A stretch of DNA of 5,778 bases, taken from positions 1 through 5,778 of the forward strand of contig MVJJ01000141.1 of the NCBI GenBank assembly GCA_003266145.1, written 5' to 3'. Within the stretch, counting starts at the first letter, position 1. The number at the start of each line of letters is the position of its first letter. This document shows, piece by piece, positions 1-5,778 of this stretch. This DNA comes from Methanosphaera sp. SHI613 (GTDB lineage: Archaea; Methanobacteriota; Methanobacteria; Methanobacteriales; Methanobacteriaceae). The position numbers and the translations under genes were made by a program. The notes under the pieces were generated by a model. It ran no database searches and was not told the origin of the DNA. It worked only from the letters and a program-made list of their open reading frames with translations.

Positions 1-120
1 AGGAAATATGTTAAGTTTTTGTAATATGGTGCTAATTTTTCATTAATGATGTATTGAACTATTGTTTATGTTGTCTGTTTATGTTTTATTGGTGTTATAT
101 AGGGGGTGAACTAAGGGATT
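1..120. other. AT-rich intergenic stretch at the left edge
   Basis: No coding region of credible length is visible on either strand here. The stretch is rich in TTTAT and TTTTT motifs and contains a G-rich AGGGGGTGA at 101-109 that resembles a ribosome-binding site. It probably separates this operon from the next gene beyond the window. Confidence 0.5.
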
Positions 121-210
121 ATGTCTGAGGATAGTGTTTTATTAACTCAAAGTATTTTTGTTCTTGGTCTTACTAAGAAACATTTAATATGTTTTTTCAA
201 AAAAATGTAA
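121..210 (+). CDS. Possible 29-codon small ORF convergent to the operon
   Basis: An ATG at 121 opens 29 codons ending with TAA at 210, eleven bases before the AAA gene's stop on the other strand. A good GGGGGTGA ribosome-binding match lies at 102-109, but the spacer of about 11 bases is long. A TATA-like TTATATAG (95-102) is too close to serve as a promoter for a leadered message. The peptide starts MSEDSVLLTQ and is followed by a partly hydrophobic, Lys-rich tail. I do not recognise it. It runs through the oligo-T segment proposed as a terminator, which argues against expression of the whole ORF. It may well be chance. Confidence 0.2.
   Translation: MSEDSVLLTQSIFVLGLTKKHLICFFKKM
180..208. 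terminator. Candidate bidirectional oligo-T terminator after the AAA gene
   Basis: The minus strand has seven T residues (205-199) beginning 16 bases past the TAA of the AAA gene. Oligo-T stretches like this end archaeal transcription without needing a hairpin. The plus strand has six T residues at 192-197 directly beside it, so the segment could stop transcription from both sides. Short arms ACATTT (180-185) and AAATGT (203-208) are complementary and could form a weak stem around it. Function is inferred from position and base composition. Confidence 0.55.
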
Positions 211-220
211 GGGGGTTGAT

Positions 221-1333
221 TTATACGAACATATTGTCCTGTTGTATTTTCACTTCTTTACTGCTTTCCTTTATTGCATATTCAATGTGTCTGTCTGTTA
301 TTATATCCTCTGATTCACTGATTGCCTTATGCATTGCAGTCTTCAATATTTTTTCTTTAAGATCTCTTCCCGAGAATCCCTTTGTCTTCGTTACAAGTAC
401 GTCCATGCTGAAGTTACATTCAAGGGGCATGGTCTTAATATTTGTTTCAAGCAGTTTTCTGCGTTCTTCCTCATTTGGTAGTGTGAATTCAATTTCCTCT
501 TCAAAACGACTTCTTATAGCATAATCAAGTAGTTGTGGATTGTTTGTTGCACATATGGTGATAATTGATTCATTGTCTTCAATACCATCCATCTCTGTAA
601 GAAGGGCATTCACAATCTCTGTAACATCACCCCTAAGACTTTGATATTTGCGCTCCAATCCGATGGCGTCAATTTCATCAATGAAAATTACGGTAGGCTT
701 GTTATTTCTTGCCTGTTCATATAATTCATGGATCTGTTTGGATCCATCACCCACATGATCACCAATTAAGCTTGTTGCCTTAATCATCTTTATGGGAACA
801 TCCAATTCATTGGCAAGTGCTTGGGCTAACATGGTCTTTCCAGTACCGGGCATACCGTAAAACAGAATATTTTTAGGAGCCCAGTTTTCAAATTTATCCG
901 GATCTTCGAGGTATTTGGTGATGATTCTGCTTTTGTCCTTAGCTTTCTGTTGGCCTATAACATCATCCACATGATACTTCTGTTTCTGAACGGTCTCGAT
1001 TGATTTCTTTTCAGGTGGTAATACCAAAAATGATGTATTGCTGGTAATGTATGAATTGTCCGGTCTTACATCAATAATCTGGTATGCAAAGTCAGGAAGC
1101 AGTTTCTGATCAAAGAGGTATTGGTATTTATGTACTTTATATCCATTCCACTGGTCATTTGCATAAATGTCAAATAATTCCTTATTTTTAACCTCCACCT
1201 CTGGGGATTCAATGTAGTTACTTTCTAATGGATAACCAATAGCCTTCAGAATTATCAGCTTAGCCTCTTTCTTTTCATTCAGTATCTCGTATCTTGCTTG
1301 ATTGTTTGTTCGATATTGGTTGTCTTGTCTCAC
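221..1333 (-). CDS. Single-domain AAA ATPase, archaeal proteasome-regulatory-subunit-like protein
   Basis: This 370-residue AAA ATPase is last in the operon. Residues 1-120 form an N-terminal region I cannot assign. The AAA module shows Walker A GMPGTGKT (160-167), Walker B VIFIDEID (215-222), sensor 1 CATNNP (261-266), arginine-finger segment AIRSRFEEEIEF (272-283) and sensor 2 GFSGRDL (319-325), so ATP hydrolysis is expected. From memory, length and motifs match methanogen proteins annotated as putative 26S protease regulatory subunit homologues (MJ1494 and its Methanothermobacter counterpart), but their function is unproven. It is not PAN: it is shorter, shows no N-terminal coiled coil, and has RSRF where PAN has RPGRF. 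The central pore loop reads His193-Val-Gly instead of aromatic-hydrophobic-Gly, and the chain ends Met-Phe-Val. The start is GTG, supported by GGGAG seven bases upstream; no ATG occurs in the N-terminal region. It probably remodels or unfolds protein substrates; the partner is unknown. Confidence 0.9.
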   Translation of the reverse strand: MRQDNQYRTNNQARYEILNEKKEAKLIILKAIGYPLESNYIESPEVEVKNKELFDIYANDQWNGYKVHKYQYLFDQKLLPDFAYQIIDVRPDNSYITSNTSFLVLPPEKKSIETVQKQKYHVDDVIGQQKAKDKSRIITKYLEDPDKFENWAPKNILFYGMPGTGKTMLAQALANELDVPIKMIKATSLIGDHVGDGSKQIHELYEQARNNKPTVIFIDEIDAIGLERKYQSLRGDVTEIVNALLTEMDGIEDNESIITICATNNPQLLDYAIRSRFEEEIEFTLPNEEERRKLLETNIKTMPLECNFSMDVLVTKTKGFSGRDLKEKILKTAMHKAISESEDIITDRHIEYAIKESSKEVKIQQDNMFV

Positions 1334-1340
1334 TTTCTAA

Positions 1341-1345
1341 CTCCC
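1341..1345 (-). promoter_or_regulatory. Ribosome-binding site for the GTG start of the AAA ATPase
   Basis: The minus strand reads GGGAG, a 7-base spacer, then GTG at 1333-1331. The first G belongs to the TAG stop of the upstream small ORF, so that gene ends exactly where the site begins. This supports the GTG start and suggests translational coupling of the pair. Confidence 0.75.
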
Positions 1346-1566
1346 TAAAAATTTATAGTAATGTCTGCATCTTCTTTATCAATATTGAATTCAATGTTTT
1401 CTACACCATTATATAATACTTCAAACACTTCCCAGAGAGTATCCGTATCTGCCTTAATGATGATGGAATTGTCTGTTCGTGTAACTGAAGAGATATTGGG
1501 AAAATCTCCCAGTAAATCCTCCTTCACTTTATCATATAATTCATCTGTCAGCGTCATTTTATTCAC
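1345..1566 (-). CDS. Small acidic protein of unknown function, coupled to trxB
   Basis: I do not recognise this 73-residue protein. It has 17 Asp/Glu against 6 Lys/Arg (net about -11), no cysteine, no signal peptide and no membrane segment, so it should be a soluble acidic protein. By eye the pattern is helix (about 5-20), strand (25-30), strand (33-39), helix (42-53), strand (56-62), strand (67-73), a compact alpha/beta arrangement. The GTG start at 1566 overlaps the trxB TGA in GTGA. A downstream ATG at 1557 would give 70 residues. Neither has a clear Shine-Dalgarno site, so translation probably depends on ribosomes finishing trxB. Its TAG stop directly abuts the GGAG ribosome-binding site of the AAA gene, 11 bp before that start. 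This tight packing makes the ORF credible and suggests coregulation with both neighbours. A faint likeness to the Pcc1 pattern (strand followed by an amphipathic helix) is speculation. Confidence 0.75.
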   Translation of the reverse strand: MNKMTLTDELYDKVKEDLLGDFPNISSVTRTDNSIIIKADTDTLWEVFEVLYNGVENIEFNIDKEDADITINF

Positions 1567-2462
1567 ATTAGTTTTGACTGGATATCGCTGCTTGCAATGG
1601 CACCCTGGGCTGTGGCAACGGTAATCTGCTTGATGCCACCCGTCACATCACCTGCGGCATAAATTCCATCTAGGGATGTTGACATATTTCCATCAACAAT
1701 GATATATCCAAATTCATTGCATTCAACGCCCGTGGATTGTGCCAGTTGGCTGTTAGGGTCATGACCTATTGAAAGGAAAACTCCATTGATGTCTAAGTTA
1801 ATCTTTTCATTGGTCTTATTGTTGATGAGTGTTGCGTTTTCAACGAAGACATCCCCACCAACAGATTTTAACTCACAATTCCAGTATATTTTAATATTGT
1901 TTTCTTCCAAGTCCTTCTGAAGTTTATCATCACATCGTAGCTTGTCACGTCTATGTACAAGTGAACATTTGACGCCAATCCTATTTAGATACAATGCTTC
2001 CACTGCAGCACTGTTTCCGCCACCGACAACAAGAACCTCCCTTCCTACAAAGAAGTTTCCATCACAAACGGCACAATATGATACTCCACGTCCGGCATAC
2101 TCTTTCACGCCTGGCACGTCAAGTGATCTTACGGTGGTACCTGTAGCGAATATCACGTTTTTGCTTTCAATATCTTCATCTTTAGTTTTTATGATGAATG
2201 TTTCATCATTTTTAACCACTTCAACTACCGGTGTAAACTCCATGATTTTCGCATACTTTTTTGTTTGATTGGCGATTGTTTCTGTTAACTTCATACCTTC
2301 TATCGCATCAAATCCGGGATAGTTTTCAATAAGAGGTGCATTATTGACTGTTCCGCCAACCTGTTTGGAATCGATAATCAATGTATCAAGTCCGGCTCGT
2401 CCGGCATATATTCCGGCGGTAAGTCCTGCAGGTCCTGCACCAATAATTACGACATCATACAT
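1563..2462 (-). CDS. trxB: Thioredoxin reductase (FAD- and disulfide-containing, low-molecular-weight type)
   Basis: This is a cytoplasmic flavoenzyme expected to reduce thioredoxin. Its 299 residues are close to the length of bacterial and archaeal TrxB. The N-terminal FAD Rossmann motif is GAGPAG (8-13), the redox-active pair is CAVCDG (Cys130, Cys133), the second nucleotide-binding motif is GGGNSA (147-152), and AAGDV (269-273) near the C-terminus binds flavin. HRRDKLR (170-176) fits the HRRxxxR signature that binds the 2'-phosphate of NADPH. This favours an NADPH-dependent enzyme over the F420-dependent reductase described in Methanocaldococcus jannaschii, although the cofactor is an inference. 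The start has AGGAG (2475-2471) with an 8-base spacer to ATG. Its TGA stop overlaps the GTG of the next ORF by four bases (GTGA). The electron-accepting thioredoxin gene is not in the window. A ferredoxin-NADP reductase of the same fold is excluded by the CxxC pair. Confidence 0.94.
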   Translation of the reverse strand: MYDVVIIGAGPAGLTAGIYAGRAGLDTLIIDSKQVGGTVNNAPLIENYPGFDAIEGMKLTETIANQTKKYAKIMEFTPVVEVVKNDETFIIKTKDEDIESKNVIFATGTTVRSLDVPGVKEYAGRGVSYCAVCDGNFFVGREVLVVGGGNSAAVEALYLNRIGVKCSLVHRRDKLRCDDKLQKDLEENNIKIYWNCELKSVGGDVFVENATLINNKTNEKINLDINGVFLSIGHDPNSQLAQSTGVECNEFGYIIVDGNMSTSLDGIYAAGDVTGGIKQITVATAQGAIASSDIQSKLM

Positions 2463-2481
2463 ATGTAAAACTCCTGATTAC

Positions 2482-4377
2482 TTAGCTGGTCAAATTCATA
2501 ATCTCTTTCTGGATGATGCTGCTTACGGTTTTACCATCGGCCTTACCCTTGAATTTAGCCATGGCCTTACCCATCAATGGGCCCATAGCTCCCATCTTAC
2601 GTTCTAGAATCATTGATTCGTTTTCATTTATAATCTCTTTGATTCCTTCTTCAATGACTTCATCTGATAGTTTTTCAAGATTATTCTTTTTAACACTGTC
2701 TTCTGCTTTAATACCATTACATGCATCCTTAAGCACTACTTCAGTTTCTGCAGCGGCTATGACGTTGTTGTCTACCAGTGAGAAAATTTCAACCAGTACA
2801 TCCTTGGTTAATCTGCTGATATCAAGACCGTCACGTCTTAAATCCTTAATGGTATATGCTATATCGGATGCTATCTTGACAGAGTCCATATTAGGCAATT
2901 CTTTTTTAACCTCTTCAAATAGATCCGCATTGTTTTCCTGAACAAGCTGTTCTGCCAGGTCTTCACTTAAAGCATAGCTTTCCTTGATACGTTCTTTTTT
3001 AACAACAGGTAACTCCGGAAGGTTTGATGCTATTTTTTCAACACGTTCTTTGTCAATAATTTCTGTTGGAATATCTGTTTCAACGTACATCCTACTTGCT
3101 GTTGGTAGTGGTCTTAAATATTCGGTGTTACCGTTGTCCATTGCACGTCTGGTTTCCTCCGGAACTCCTTCAAGAGATTGTTTGGCTCTTTTTATTACTT
3201 CCTTCAATGCATTGTTTGCCTTGGTTTTATTTCCTGATACCAATATGAATGCATCATTTTCTTCAAGCTTCAATTCCTCTTTTATGGAATCTACTTCATC
3301 TTGGGTTATGCCGTATGCAGGCAGTTCATCAGTATGGAATAATCCCTTTACTCCCATCTTCTTTCCATGCTCTGAAAATTCAGTACCTAACCTACGTCCA
3401 GGCTGTACCTCTTTTCCGATAAGACCATTAAATCCTGGTAATACGATTGCTAAAACGGCACTGTCATCTTCTGCCAATGTTGATTGAACGACCTTTGACT
3501 CTGAGTTTTCAAGAAGGAATGTCACATCATGGATTTCTTCATTTACCTCTGCATCTCTCTGGTCTAATTCTTTGGCAATCTCTATTAGATTTAGCTGTCT
3601 TTCCACTTCATTTTCCACTATGGTAGGCATTAAATCAAGGTCTTGTACACCCTTGACTTCTATTCTTGCACCTTCTTTAATTGATATATTCAAGTCCTGT
3701 CTGATTGTACCGAGTCCACGTTTAACCTTTGTACTTCTAAGTATCTGACCTAACTGGTATGCAACTGCCTTAACCTGTAGTGGGTGATGCATATCCGGAG
3801 ACGTGGTGATTTCGGCAAGTGGTATTCCAAGTCTATCCAGGCGGAATATAATCTTACCGTCTTCTTGACCTATACGACGTGCAGCATCTTCTTCAAGACC
3901 GAGTGTTTCGATTGTAACGTTTCCGTATTTGGTTTCCACATAACCGTCCGTAGCAAGTATTCCTGTTCTCTGGAATCCACTTGTGTTACTACCGTCAATT
4001 ACCTGTTTACGCATGGTATGGAATTCATCAACTACCTTCATGTTCATGAGTGCTGCAAGTGTAATTGATATGTCAACGGCTTCCTGATTTAATGGGGCAG
4101 GCGGTTCTTCATCAGCTTCTACAAGACAGGTATGATGATTATATGTTTCGTAGATAAATTGAAGATTTCTCTGGGATTCTTCATAAGCGGCTCGGTCGAT
4201 TTCACCGAGTTCACTCTGTGTTGGTCTTAGTCTACGTTCAAGTCTTCCTTCAGGTTCTTTGTCAGTCAGGGAGTTTGGACATCTGCAAAATAGCTTTGTC
4301 TGACTATCTAATTGTTGATGTATTTCCAGTCCCATCATTAACCCTAATTCTTCATAATCAAATTTATCTTCAGACAT
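2482..4377 (-). CDS. gatE: Glu-tRNA(Gln) amidotransferase subunit E (archaeal GatE)
   Basis: GatE binds tRNA(Gln) misacylated with glutamate, phosphorylates the glutamyl group with ATP, and amidates it with ammonia from GatD. The 631 residues match the family length. The GatB-like catalytic cradle covers about 1-270, with GLEIHQQL at 16-23, FCRCPN at 30-35, RKQVIDGSNTSGFQRT at 123-138, FRLDRLGIPLAEITTSPD at 178-195 and GTIRQDLNISIKEGARIE at 223-240. About 285-425 is the inserted domain shared with bacterial-type AspRS (GAD), which is specific to GatE and absent from GatB. About 460-631 is the helical and YqeY-like tRNA-binding tail, ending with RKMGAMGPLMGKAMAKFKGK and an IIQKEI helix. The start is supported by GAGGTG (4390-4385) with a 7-base spacer to ATG. 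It lies 15 bp after gatD and 19 bp before trxB. No damage is seen. The GAD insertion rules out plain GatB. Confidence 0.98.
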   Translation of the reverse strand: MSEDKFDYEELGLMMGLEIHQQLDSQTKLFCRCPNSLTDKEPEGRLERRLRPTQSELGEIDRAAYEESQRNLQFIYETYNHHTCLVEADEEPPAPLNQEAVDISITLAALMNMKVVDEFHTMRKQVIDGSNTSGFQRTGILATDGYVETKYGNVTIETLGLEEDAARRIGQEDGKIIFRLDRLGIPLAEITTSPDMHHPLQVKAVAYQLGQILRSTKVKRGLGTIRQDLNISIKEGARIEVKGVQDLDLMPTIVENEVERQLNLIEIAKELDQRDAEVNEEIHDVTFLLENSESKVVQSTLAEDDSAVLAIVLPGFNGLIGKEVQPGRRLGTEFSEHGKKMGVKGLFHTDELPAYGITQDEVDSIKEELKLEENDAFILVSGNKTKANNALKEVIKRAKQSLEGVPEETRRAMDNGNTEYLRPLPTASRMYVETDIPTEIIDKERVEKIASNLPELPVVKKERIKESYALSEDLAEQLVQENNADLFEEVKKELPNMDSVKIASDIAYTIKDLRRDGLDISRLTKDVLVEIFSLVDNNVIAAAETEVVLKDACNGIKAEDSVKKNNLEKLSDEVIEEGIKEIINENESMILERKMGAMGPLMGKAMAKFKGKADGKTVSSIIQKEIMNLTS

Positions 4378-4392
4378 CTAAATACACCTCAA

Positions 4393-5709
4393 TTAATTTT
4401 TTATAAAATACCTCTGACTTAATGTGGTATTCATTTCACCTTTAAGATTGCTCTGCATAATCTTACGTATCTCTTCTGTATCATCACTTTGGCCTGCAGC
4501 CCATAATAGTTTGGTATATGCGGTTTCAGGCAGCATATCATTTACTGGTATGACGTTTTCATTCAGTAGTCTTCTTCCGCTACTGTAAACGTTCATGTTA
4601 GTTCTACCAAATAGACATTGAGATGTCATAACCACAGGTATGTTTTCGCTTGTAGCCCTGGAGATGCTTGTTATCACTTCATCACTGCAGTGGCCAAGAC
4701 CTGTTCCTTCAATTACAAGTCCTTCATATCCCTTATCTACATAGATGTCAATAAGTTCAGGACTAATTCCAGGATACATCTTGATTAACGCTACTTTCTG
4801 TGCTAGATTATCATTTATGGCTAGTTTGCTTGAATTTCTTTTGGTATATTCCACTTCATCATCAACTATTTCTATCTTATTGTTGTCTATTCTTGCAAGT
4901 GGATTCATGTTTATGCTTGTGAATGTATCCCTACGTGATGTGTGCATCTTACGGGCACGGTTTCCCCTATGTAAGTCGCATACAGGATCATCTTCACTTG
5001 AATGCATACATATACATACCTCTGCAATGTCACTTTTTGCGGCAGTCACGGATGCCATCAGATTTGTAAATGCATCGCTTGATGGCCTGTCTGAACTACG
5101 CTGAGCACCAGTTAATATGATAGGCACTGGAGTATCCAACATGAAACTCAATGCTGAAGCGGTATAATGCATAGTGTCCGTTCCATGAGCTATGATAACA
5201 CCATCAGCTCCATTATTTATTTCATCATAGATGCTGTTTGCCGTTTTAATCCAGTATTCTGGATTCATATTTTCACTTAATATGTTAAATATAGCTTTTG
5301 CTGTAATATTGGCATGGTCAACCAATTCAGGGGTTGCCCTTAGCAAGTCATCAGCGGTGAAAGCTGGATGTACTGCTCCTGTTTTATAGTCGATTACACT
5401 AGCTACTGTTCCACCTGTTGATAGAATTGACAGGTTATCCTTATCGGAACTTATCTGTTTGTCGACTGGATCTAACTCTATGTTTGGTTTTTCTCCACTG
5501 GCTATTTTTTCTATCTTGGCATCCTGAATATCTACACCAATGTTATATCCACTGTTTAATTTTATGATTAGTGTGTTTTCGTTTGAATAGTCTGGTTTTT
5601 CAAGTAACATTCCCTTATGTGTAATGTTATCTTTTTCTATTTTAATTGTATCTCCAACGCTTATGTCGGATAATTCTAGAAAATCACGTATATATCCTTC
5701 ATATACCAT
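4393..5709 (-). CDS. gatD: Glu-tRNA(Gln) amidotransferase subunit D (archaeal GatD)
   Basis: GatD is the asparaginase-like subunit of the heterotetrameric GatDE enzyme. It releases ammonia from an amide donor and passes it to GatE, which amidates Glu-tRNA(Gln) in the cytoplasm. With the start at 5709 the protein has 438 residues: a small N-terminal beta-rich domain (about 1-80) followed by a type I/II L-asparaginase fold. Visible catalytic motifs are STGGT with nucleophile Thr101, HGTDT with Thr177-Asp178, and RARKMHTS with Lys254. These numbers coincide with those I recall for Pyrococcus abyssi GatD, which supports this start. An in-frame ATG five codons upstream (5724) gives 443 residues, but the ribosome-binding site lies inside that extension. 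It is the first gene of the operon, 15 bp before gatE. The frame is intact and ends with TAA. Identity is essentially certain; a free asparaginase is unlikely because of the N-terminal domain and the adjacent gatE. Confidence 0.97.
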   Translation of the reverse strand: MVYEGYIRDFLELSDISVGDTIKIEKDNITHKGMLLEKPDYSNENTLIIKLNSGYNIGVDIQDAKIEKIASGEKPNIELDPVDKQISSDKDNLSILSTGGTVASVIDYKTGAVHPAFTADDLLRATPELVDHANITAKAIFNILSENMNPEYWIKTANSIYDEINNGADGVIIAHGTDTMHYTASALSFMLDTPVPIILTGAQRSSDRPSSDAFTNLMASVTAAKSDIAEVCICMHSSEDDPVCDLHRGNRARKMHTSRRDTFTSINMNPLARIDNNKIEIVDDEVEYTKRNSSKLAINDNLAQKVALIKMYPGISPELIDIYVDKGYEGLVIEGTGLGHCSDEVITSISRATSENIPVVMTSQCLFGRTNMNVYSSGRRLLNENVIPVNDMLPETAYTKLLWAAGQSDDTEEIRKIMQSNLKGEMNTTLSQRYFIKN

Positions 5710-5715
5710 GTGTTT

Positions 5716-5720
5716 ACCTC
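5716..5720 (-). promoter_or_regulatory. Ribosome-binding site that decides the gatD start
   Basis: The minus strand reads GAGGT, then a 6-base spacer, then ATG at 5709-5707. This is a strong archaeal Shine-Dalgarno match at normal spacing. It lies inside the five-codon extension that would result from the upstream ATG at 5724, which has only an A-rich stretch before it and no Shine-Dalgarno match. I therefore place the gatD start at 5709. Confidence 0.8.
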
Positions 5721-5754
5721 GCATTTACTTTTTTTGTTATTGTATCATTATGAG

Positions 5755-5769
5755 TTTATAAGAATTTTT
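5755..5769 (-). promoter_or_regulatory. Candidate archaeal promoter (TATA box plus A-rich BRE) of the gatD operon
   Basis: On the minus strand CTTATAAA (5762-5755) matches the archaeal TATA box. It is preceded by an A-rich stretch (5771-5763, seven A then TT) consistent with a TFB recognition element. A start site about 26 bases downstream of the box centre would fall near 5732. That leaves a leader of about 22 bases before the ATG at 5709, enough to include the GAGGT site, but only about 8 bases before the alternative ATG at 5724. A second AT-rich candidate (TATAATA) lies at the window edge, 5771-5777. The sequence ends at 5778, so more distant elements cannot be judged. Confidence 0.6.
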
Positions 5770-5778
5770 TTATTATAT

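Noticed and set aside
8..46. Short plus-strand ORF after AGGA at the left edge
   Set aside because: It has only 12 codons before a stop, the spacing to AGGA is too short, and the AT-rich context makes a chance match likely.
189..524. Plus-strand open frame of 111 codons opposite the 3' end of the AAA gene, with hydrophobic segments
   Set aside because: Most of it is antisense to conserved AAA motifs including sensor 1 and sensor 2; the hydrophobic look follows from reading Asp/Glu/Lys codons backwards. It has no suitable ribosome-binding site.
221..1333. Identification of the AAA protein as PAN, the archaeal proteasome-activating nucleotidase
   Set aside because: It is about 60 residues shorter than PAN, shows no N-terminal coiled coil, lacks the RPGRF arginine-finger motif and ends in Met-Phe-Val instead of a canonical HbYX.
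1345..1347. TAG stop of the small ORF as a possible pyrrolysine codon
   Set aside because: Reading through would add only five codons before TGA, and the TAG leads directly into the next gene's ribosome-binding site. Nothing suggests pyrrolysine use here.
1942..2268. Plus-strand open frame of 108 codons opposite trxB
   Set aside because: It is antisense to the CxxC and NADPH-binding part of TrxB, which is clearly the coding strand.
2513..2941. Plus-strand open frame of 142 codons opposite gatE
   Set aside because: It lies wholly antisense to the well-conserved C-terminal part of GatE, its composition is Ser/Leu-rich as expected for an antisense shadow, and no family motif is visible.
2984..3487. 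Plus-strand open frame of 167 codons opposite gatE
   Set aside because: It is antisense to the GAD domain region of GatE and has no recognisable motif, so it is a shadow of the real gene.

Overview
The window looks like a piece of a euryarchaeal methanogen chromosome, most likely from the order Methanobacteriales. Three things suggest this. It carries adjacent gatD and gatE, the tRNA-dependent Glu-tRNA(Gln) amidotransferase found only in archaea. The DNA is AT-rich, with archaeal signals: a TATA box with an A-rich BRE-like stretch, Shine-Dalgarno sites of the GAGGTG type, and an oligo-T terminator. The single-domain AAA ATPase resembles, from memory, proteins annotated in Methanocaldococcus and Methanothermobacter as putative 26S protease regulatory subunit homologues. 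Genus cannot be decided from the sequence alone.

Layout: all five convincing genes lie on the minus strand and read right to left as gatD (5709-4393), gatE (4377-2482), trxB (2462-1563), a 73-codon acidic ORF (1566-1345) and an AAA ATPase (1333-221). Successive spacings are 15 bp, 19 bp, a 4-base overlap and 11 bp, so they form a compact, probably single, transcription unit. A candidate promoter sits upstream of gatD at 5755-5769. A T-rich terminator follows the AAA gene at about 199-205. Bases 1-220 are otherwise non-coding or hold at most a 29-codon ORF on the plus strand that converges on the operon.

Function: GatD (ammonia from glutamine or asparagine) and GatE (kinase and transamidase on misacylated Glu-tRNA) together make Gln-tRNA(Gln), which methanogens need because they lack a glutaminyl-tRNA synthetase. 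TrxB is a flavin disulfide reductase supplying reduced thioredoxin. The last two genes are uncharacterised. The AAA protein has an intact ATPase core but an unusual pore loop (His-Val-Gly) and a C-terminus (Met-Phe-Val) resembling a degenerate proteasome-docking HbYX tail. The 73-residue protein is very acidic and appears translationally coupled to trxB. No mobile element, CRISPR array, tRNA or rRNA was seen. The core genes are ordinary; the unexplored part is the orf73-AAA pair.
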